From the NCBI GenBank assembly GCA_023511565.1, contig JAIMBE010000008.1, positions 1-35,401 of the forward strand: a stretch of 35,401 bases of DNA, written 5' to 3'. Positions 30,882 through 35,401 of this stretch are shown here, piece after piece (position 1 is the stretch's first letter; each line of letters starts with the position of its first letter). Below the pieces are notes generated by a model, which saw only the letters and a list, made by a program, of their open reading frames with translations, was not told the origin of the DNA and ran no database searches. This DNA is from Bacillota bacterium. GTDB taxonomy: Bacteria > Acidobacteriota > Terriglobia > Acidiferrales > UBA7541. The translations under genes were made by a program, and so were the position numbers.

Positions 30882-31832
30882 CTACATCAGCTCTTGCAGG
30901 TTCGGTGTGATGTCCCGGTGGTAGAGGTCTAGCTCAGCAAGCGGCTTTTCCCGCAGACCCGGAATTTTCTTCTTCAGGTAGTCTTCGTAGGTGGGCACTT
31001 CCATCTGGTAATAGACCCCGAGGGCAATTCGCCCGCCCGCTTCCTGGGATTTCAGCAGCGCCTGCGCTTTCTTCTGGGCGACTTCAACCGGGTCGTCGGG
31101 GTTGTGCACGACCGGGTCGTAGTCGGTGTCGTCCAGCTTGTACAGGCGCGGCTGTCCGTTCACCGTTTCGGCGTAGTAGCCCTTCGTGTGCAGGTCGTTG
31201 TAGGTGGGACAGGTTTGCAACACATCCACCAGGGCTGAGCCCCGGTGCTGGATGGCCCGGGCAATCAAGTCGGCCAGGTATTTCGTATCCAGCGCGTAGC
31301 CGCGCGCTACAAACGTGTACCCGCAGGCCAGCCCGAGCAGAATCGGGTTGATCGCTTCCATGATGGATTCTTCCGGCATGGACTTCGTCTTCATGCCCTT
31401 CTGAATCGTCGGCGAAGCCTGCCCCTTGGTCAGCGCATAGACGTCGTTGTTGAACACAATGTAGGTGATGTCCAGGTTGCGCCGGCCCCCGTTGACGAAA
31501 TGGCCGGCGCCGATGCCGTAGGCATCGCCGTCGCCGCCCACGCCGATCACGGTCAGCTCATGGTTGGCCAGCTTCATCGCAGTCACCGACGGCATCACCC
31601 GGCCGTGGAGCGTGTGGAAGGCGTAAGTGTGCATGTAGTGCGGCGTCTTGCCCGAGCAGCCGATCCCGCTGATGACCGCCACCCGGTGCGGGGGAATCTG
31701 CAGCTTGGCCAGTGCCATCTGCAGTGCGCCCAGGATGCCGAAATCGCCACAGCCGGGGCACCAGTCGTTGTGGATTTCCGCTTTGTAGTCGGTCGGCTTG
31801 AACACCTTCAGATCGGTGGCTGCAGTGGCCAT
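30882..31832 (-). CDS. korB: 2-oxoacid:ferredoxin oxidoreductase, beta subunit
   Basis: This 316-residue thiamine-diphosphate-binding subunit, with the alpha-gamma subunit, oxidatively decarboxylates a 2-oxoacid (probably 2-oxoglutarate) to acyl-CoA and reduces ferredoxin. The TPP motif starts GDGDAYGIGAGHFVNGGRRN at 100-119. WCPGCGD (24-30) and GIGCSGK (57-62 region) are family features. No ferredoxin-type cluster domain is present, as in the two-subunit KorAB enzymes. ATG 31832 follows a GGAAGGGGA Shine-Dalgarno. It lies 50 bp downstream of korA in the same operon. The substrate could also be pyruvate or a branched-chain oxoacid. Confidence 0.94.
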   Translation of the reverse strand: MATAATDLKVFKPTDYKAEIHNDWCPGCGDFGILGALQMALAKLQIPPHRVAVISGIGCSGKTPHYMHTYAFHTLHGRVMPSVTAMKLANHELTVIGVGGDGDAYGIGAGHFVNGGRRNLDITYIVFNNDVYALTKGQASPTIQKGMKTKSMPEESIMEAINPILLGLACGYTFVARGYALDTKYLADLIARAIQHRGSALVDVLQTCPTYNDLHTKGYYAETVNGQPRLYKLDDTDYDPVVHNPDDPVEVAQKKAQALLKSQEAGGRIALGVYYQMEVPTYEDYLKKKIPGLREKPLAELDLYHRDITPNLQELM

Positions 31833-31882
31833 AGTTTCCCCTTCCCTGTGATACCGGTTCCTGCGTCGGTTCGGTTCCTCGC

Positions 31883-33853
31883 CTACTTGTTGTAGCCCGG
31901 CGGCAGCGGCACCATCGGCGGCAGCATCTTTTCGCGCCGCTCGCGCAGGGCCACCAGCTCGTCGAACTGCTGGCGTCCGTCGCCGGGTCGGATCACGCGC
32001 CCTTCCGATATGACAATCCGCTCGCTCCCATCGGCCACGGCGTGCTCAAGGGCAGCGAGCACCTCAGTTTCGCTGAACGGACGTCCATCATACTTCACCA
32101 CGCTGTGCTGGCAAGCGAATCCCGTCTCCGCCCGCACCAGATAGGCGAGCTGGCCGGCATAGTTGCAATCGAAGCAGATCACCTTGCCTGCCCCGTGCAG
32201 ATAGCGCTCGATTTCCCTCGGAAACGGGCGCAGCATCCGCACCTGCAGGAACCGATAGGTTTCCTGCTGCGGATCGATTCGTCGCAGCGCGTCAACGATG
32301 GCGCCCTTCGTCGAGCCCCAGCCGAGAACCAGCACCGGTACCCGCTCCGCAGCGCCGCCGGACGGGCCGAACAGGCGAAATTTCTTCTCCGCGGGAATTT
32401 CCCGGGCGGCAATGGCCAGCTTGCCCATTCGTTTTTCCATCATGGCCAGACGGTTGCCAATGCCTTCGGTGATGTGCCCGCGCGGGTCGTGCTCGTCCGT
32501 GGTCGTCCAGAAAATCCCGCCTTCCTGCCCCGGCACCGAGCGCGGGCTGATGCCGTCTTCGGTGAAGGCGTAGCGCAGATACTCTCCGTTGCCGTTGCCA
32601 GTGGCGGGGTCGAACAGTTTGCCGCGGTCGATTTTCAACCCCTCGGTCGCAAAAGGTGGCAGGGTCTGATAGCTCGACGCCAGATGTTTGTCCACCAGCA
32701 GGATCACCGGCACCTGGTAGCGATCGGCGTAGTTGAAGGCATCGAAGGTGTCATAGAAGCATTCCTCGATGTCGCCGGAAGCGAGCACAATGCGCGGAAT
32801 ATCCCCCTGGCCGGCGTGCAGGGCAAACAGCAGGTCGCCCTGCTCATGCCGCGTGGGCAGTCCCGTCGAGGGCCCGCCGCGCTGGTAGATCACCACCACC
32901 GGTCCGGGGGCTTCGGTGATCGCCGAAAACCCCAGTCCCTCCGGCATCAGCGCGAAACCCGGGCCCGAAGTCGAAGTCGCCGAGCGCACCCCACCGTGCG
33001 CACCCATCACCGCTGCGTCGATGGCAGAGACCTCGTCTTCGGTCTGCAAGACCACTAGGTTGTACTGCCCCTGGTAGCTTTCCAGATAGACGCTTTCGTC
33101 GGTTGCGGGGCTGATCGGGTAGTAGGTCTGCAGTCCGCAGCCCGCCTGTAACTTGGCCAGCCCGACTGCCTGCGTTCCTTTGACCATGATCTGGCCGCGG
33201 CAGCCCGGGCTGGGCGGCAGCCGGTACTTCATCTGCTTCTGGAAATGCTCCGCGGCGTACTCGTAGGCCCGTCGGGCTGCGTCCACGTTCAGTTGCGCGA
33301 CTTTGCCGGCCTTGCTGCCAAAGCTGTCCCGAATGGCTTCCGCCACCGGCTCGAAGTCAAACCCCAGCGCCCCAACCGTCGCGCCCAGCGCGAGTGTGTT
33401 CGTCATGATTCGGTAGGCACGCGCTTGCCCGGGTTTCCCCGCCGCCGCCAGCGCCTGTTCAAGTAGTTCGGCGTAGGGCATCTCCCAGAACAGGATGTCT
33501 TCGCGCTCGATCCACGAAATGAATTTTCGATGTTCGGCGTCATAGAGGATGGCCCCGCCGGGCGCGATTTCGTGCGCATGGCCGCGGTGTGCGGGAAACT
33601 CGTGGTACATGTCGCCGACCAGCGTCTCTTCATCCAGCGCCGAGAGCAGGTGCACCTCTTCGACGTGCGAGTGCACCGGCTCGTCGCTGATCCGCAGACG
33701 GTAGTAGCTGTGCTTGCCTTTGATGTTCGAGTGATACTCGATCTGCCCGAAGACGTAATACCCCGAACGCATCAGCGCCTTGGCCAGAATCTCGGCACTC
33801 ACGTTGATGCCGCTGCCCTGCGGCCCGCCCACCATCCAGGAAAAATACGCCAT
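31883..33853 (-). CDS. korA: 2-oxoacid:ferredoxin oxidoreductase, fused gamma-alpha subunit
   Basis: This 656-residue subunit has a gamma domain at the N-terminus (WMVGGPQGSGINVSAEILAK, to about residue 190) fused to the alpha domain (YYPISPATDESVYLESY onward). The fusion is the usual layout in KorA of bacteria with two-subunit enzymes. With KorB it links the TCA-cycle 2-oxoacid step to low-potential ferredoxin. ATG 33853 is preferred because the gamma domain starts immediately after it and AGGGTGA lies upstream; an ATG 15 codons earlier (33898) is possible. The open frame extends still further, to 34003, without Kor-like sequence. Confidence 0.94.
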   Translation of the reverse strand: MAYFSWMVGGPQGSGINVSAEILAKALMRSGYYVFGQIEYHSNIKGKHSYYRLRISDEPVHSHVEEVHLLSALDEETLVGDMYHEFPAHRGHAHEIAPGGAILYDAEHRKFISWIEREDILFWEMPYAELLEQALAAAGKPGQARAYRIMTNTLALGATVGALGFDFEPVAEAIRDSFGSKAGKVAQLNVDAARRAYEYAAEHFQKQMKYRLPPSPGCRGQIMVKGTQAVGLAKLQAGCGLQTYYPISPATDESVYLESYQGQYNLVVLQTEDEVSAIDAAVMGAHGGVRSATSTSGPGFALMPEGLGFSAITEAPGPVVVIYQRGGPSTGLPTRHEQGDLLFALHAGQGDIPRIVLASGDIEECFYDTFDAFNYADRYQVPVILLVDKHLASSYQTLPPFATEGLKIDRGKLFDPATGNGNGEYLRYAFTEDGISPRSVPGQEGGIFWTTTDEHDPRGHITEGIGNRLAMMEKRMGKLAIAAREIPAEKKFRLFGPSGGAAERVPVLVLGWGSTKGAIVDALRRIDPQQETYRFLQVRMLRPFPREIERYLHGAGKVICFDCNYAGQLAYLVRAETGFACQHSVVKYDGRPFSETEVLAALEHAVADGSERIVISEGRVIRPGDGRQQFDELVALRERREKMLPPMVPLPPGYNK

Positions 33854-34202
33854 CCGATTCACCCTGCCTGACCCCGCTGAGCCCGGTTGCTGTTCCATGC
33901 CCCGGAGTCTAGATAAAGTCTCGTTTGGGGGAATGCCCAACCCTCCCCACCCGGACAGCCCGCGGCAGCTGATGCGGCCACTGTCCGCCGAGGAAAGAGC
34001 CACCCAAACCAGCTCGTGAAAGCATCAAGATACCACATCTGTCTTCACGGCGGAATCCTTGCGCACTGTCGGACGCATCGGCTCGCGTCCACCCGTGGGC
34101 TGTGGTCGGCGCGTGCCCTGTCTGGGGTTCGCCGCTTCGGCGCAGACTTCAGCGTGCGCCTGCCGGTGCGCAAAGGCCATCGGTAGGAACCACGCTCAGG
34201 AA
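33854..34202. other. Divergent intergenic region between korA and lexA
   Basis: These 349 bp lie upstream of both genes, with the lexA control region just to the right. I see the extended -10 candidate for korA at 34027-34035 and no coding frame with recognisable character. An alternative korA start (33898) falls inside. Confidence 0.5.
34027..34035 (-). promoter_or_regulatory. Possible extended -10 box TGGTATCTT for korAB
   Basis: TGGTATCTT on the minus strand (hexamer TATCTT at 34032-34027). It would give a long leader of about 120-165 nt depending on the korA start. No good -35 is present. Confidence 0.3.
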
Positions 34203-34229
34203 TTCGCTTGACTTTCGCCTTCCGTTCGC
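34203..34229 (+). promoter_or_regulatory. Proposed LexA (SOS) operator: three TTCGC repeats, 11-bp period
   Basis: TTCGC occurs at 34203-34207, 34214-34218 and 34225-34229, each separated by 6 bases. The repeats face the same side of the helix, abut the -35 and fill the spacer of the lexA promoter, so a bound protein would block RNA polymerase. The 11-bp direct-repeat geometry equals that of the alphaproteobacterial GTTC-N7-GTTC LexA box. Autoregulation by LexA is inferred. Confidence 0.6.
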
Positions 34230-34236
34230 CTAGTCT
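34208..34236 (+). promoter_or_regulatory. lexA promoter
   Basis: TTGACT (34208-34213), a 17-bp spacer and TAGTCT (34231-34236). The -35 matches 5 of 6. Transcription would start near 34243, about 27 nt before the ATG at 34270. Confidence 0.65.
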
Positions 34237-34269
34237 TTGTCTGCCCGCCCCCTGCTGCGGAGTTCAACG

Positions 34270-34905
34270 ATGACCCTGACGCGCCGCCAGAAAGAAGTGC
34301 TCGATTTCTTGGTCAGCTTTCAGAACAAGCACCGGTACGCGCCCAGCTACGAAGAAATCGCCCGCGGGCTGAAGCTGACTTCGCTGGCCACCGTACACAA
34401 GCACGTCACCACGCTGGAACGGAAGGGCTACATCCGCCGCGGCTACAACCAAAGCCGCTCGATCGAAATCCTGCAACTGCCACGCCCGGTGCGGGAGCAG
34501 GTCATCGAACGCTACGCGCACAGCGGTACGGCGCTGCCCCTGCTCGGCCGCATTGCTGCCGGCCGTCCGCTGGAGGCCGTGGAGGATCGCGAGGAAATCT
34601 CTCTAGCCGACTTCACTCGCGGCCGCAACACCTTCGTCCTTCAGGTCAAGGGCGACTCCATGAAGGATGACCACATCCTCGATGGTGACTACATCGTCGT
34701 CGAGCAGACCCAGGTCGCCAACCCGGGCGAAATCGTTGTCGCGCTCATTCGCGGGGAAGAAGCCACATTGAAACGCTTCTATCGCGCTTCGGCCGGCCGG
34801 GTTCGCCTCCAACCCGCCAATGCGGAAATGGAGCCGATCGTGTTGCCGGCTTCAGATGTGCAGATTCAGGGCCGCGTCATCGGCGTGCTGCGCAAATACT
34901 CATGA
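34270..34905 (+). CDS. lexA: SOS repressor LexA
   Basis: This 211-residue repressor has an N-terminal winged helix-turn-helix (about 25-57) and a C-terminal S24 self-cleavage domain. The catalytic dyad is Ser130 (KGDSMKDDHI) and Lys168 (EEATLKRF); the cleavage site is Ala97-Gly98 in GRIAAGRP. The recognition-helix region SLATVHKHVTTLERKG differs from the E. coli sequence SPNAAEEHLKALARKG, which suits a non-E. coli operator. ATG 34270 follows CGGAG by eight bases; an open frame 11 codons longer starts inside the promoter and is rejected. Three TTCGC repeats in its promoter suggest autoregulation, and recA carries a similar set. Confidence 0.97.
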   Translation: MTLTRRQKEVLDFLVSFQNKHRYAPSYEEIARGLKLTSLATVHKHVTTLERKGYIRRGYNQSRSIEILQLPRPVREQVIERYAHSGTALPLLGRIAAGRPLEAVEDREEISLADFTRGRNTFVLQVKGDSMKDDHILDGDYIVVEQTQVANPGEIVVALIRGEEATLKRFYRASAGRVRLQPANAEMEPIVLPASDVQIQGRVIGVLRKYS

Positions 34906-35272
34906 CCGTTGGCCCGGGGACCCTCTGCCCCGGATGAAATCCACAAGACCGATCGGAGCGGACCAGTACCAGCAAGCCACCGGCCAAGCCCAACGGTTCT
35001 GACCACAGAACACTGTTGCGCGGGCAACACGCGTTCTGCATTTTGGGCTTGCACCGGTTTGCAGCACGGGACTAGAGTGTGGACTCCCAGCTCTCAGAGT
35101 CTTGCTCCAGATCCTTGCACTGGCCCGGGGCAGCCTCTGGGGTCCCGGGGCCAGACCAGGGGGAATGATGTGGGGAAGCAAGAAACCCGAGCAAAAATCC
35201 GGTGTCCCCGCGCCGGGAACGTCGCCCGCTTTGCGGGACCGGCCCGCCGGGAGGCCTGAGGAGGCAGCAGCC
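34906..35272. other. Intergenic region between lexA and the bactofilin gene
   Basis: These 367 bp carry no recognisable gene. Imperfect GC-rich inverted repeats are present (TGGCCC near 35119 with GGGCCA near 35150; CCCGC/GCGGG near 35225-35236) but none has a T-run. A strong Shine-Dalgarno GAGGAGG for the next gene lies at the right end. Confidence 0.5.
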
Positions 35273-35401
35273 ATGAATCCGAACGAAACTCCGCGAACGG
35301 GCGCCATTCCGCCGAGCGTGCCCGGCGGCGTCGCCCGGCTTGGCCCCAGCCTGCATGTGAAAGGCGAAATCTCCGGCAACGAAGACTTGCACGTGGATGG
35401 C
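35273..35401 (+). CDS. Bactofilin, 5' part only
   Basis: Only the first 43 residues are in the window. After a short proline-rich tail, LGPSLHVKGEISGNEDLHVDG matches the start of the bactofilin beta-helix, whose repeats polymerise into cytoskeletal filaments used in cell shape and envelope work. ATG 35273 is preceded by GAGGAGG about 10 bases upstream. The rest of the gene lies beyond the right edge, so length and C-terminal tail are unknown. Confidence 0.85.
   Translation, partial: MNPNETPRTGAIPPSVPGGVARLGPSLHVKGEISGNEDLHVDG

Noticed and set aside
35119..35156. GC-rich inverted repeat after lexA as a terminator
   Set aside because: Arms pair imperfectly, the loop is long and there is no T-run.
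1..35401. Mobile elements, CRISPR arrays, prophage or integron
   Set aside because: No transposase, integrase, regularly spaced repeat array or phage gene could be found on either strand.

Overview
The window is a GC-rich (roughly 60-65% by eye), densely coded stretch of bacterial chromosome. I see no insertion sequence, prophage, CRISPR array or rRNA. The mix of genes points to an aerobic or microaerobic, lipid-oxidising Gram-negative bacterium. It includes TolC and membrane-fusion lipoproteins, two hopanoid/ceramide-type glycosyltransferases, a gamma-alpha fused 2-oxoacid:ferredoxin oxidoreductase, bactofilin, a di-haem peroxidase lipoprotein and a LexA/RecA pair. The overall style is that of Acidobacteriota, but this is an impression from gene content, as the window has no 16S gene.

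Layout. 1-4045 (minus strand) holds a degenerate receiver protein coupled to an MFS exporter, a 48-residue zinc ribbon, a YjbQ-family protein, and a NatA/NatB-like ABC exporter that runs off the left edge. 4165-6389 (plus) holds a membrane-fusion lipoprotein and a TPR protein. 6455-7747 (minus) is a GT4 glycosyltransferase. 7916-12498 (plus) is a tight five-gene unit: MacB-type permease, TolC, two half-size EamA proteins and a GT2/HpnI-like glycosyltransferase, followed by tRNA-Gln(CTG). 12699-14952 holds two divergent genes, an Arg/Lys-rich HTH protein and queG. 15066-17841 (plus) is an oxidative-stress block: di-haem peroxidase, superoxide dismutase and a PuuD-type membrane protein. 17848-22218 (minus) holds a second HpnI-like glycosyltransferase, an unknown helical protein and lon. 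22743-25319 (plus) holds thiolase, a zinc-ribbon/DUF2007-like protein and 3-hydroxyacyl-CoA dehydrogenase. 25877-27850 is a redox group: CDGSH protein, DsbD N-domain protein and redoxin. 28099-30807 holds recA and an M23 peptidase. 30882-33853 (minus) is korA-korB. 34270-34905 is lexA, and a bactofilin starts at 35273 and runs off the right edge.

Regulation visible in the sequence. The lexA promoter contains three TTCGC pentamers spaced exactly 11 bp apart. The recA upstream region has a related TTTGC/TTTGC/TTCGC series. I propose this as the SOS operator of this lineage. Several genes without a Shine-Dalgarno have TAGAAT-type -10 boxes only 6-9 nt before the ATG, which suggests leaderless transcripts. 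Two of these boxes are the identical extended element TGCTAGAAT.

The best candidate for an undescribed system is the 7916-12498 operon. It joins a trans-envelope efflux permease and TolC to a paired small flippase-like transporter and a lipid-type glycosyltransferase, with an unlinked membrane-fusion lipoprotein/TPR unit nearby and no visible ATPase for the permease. It could make, flip and export a glycolipid, but that function is inferred from neighbourhood only.
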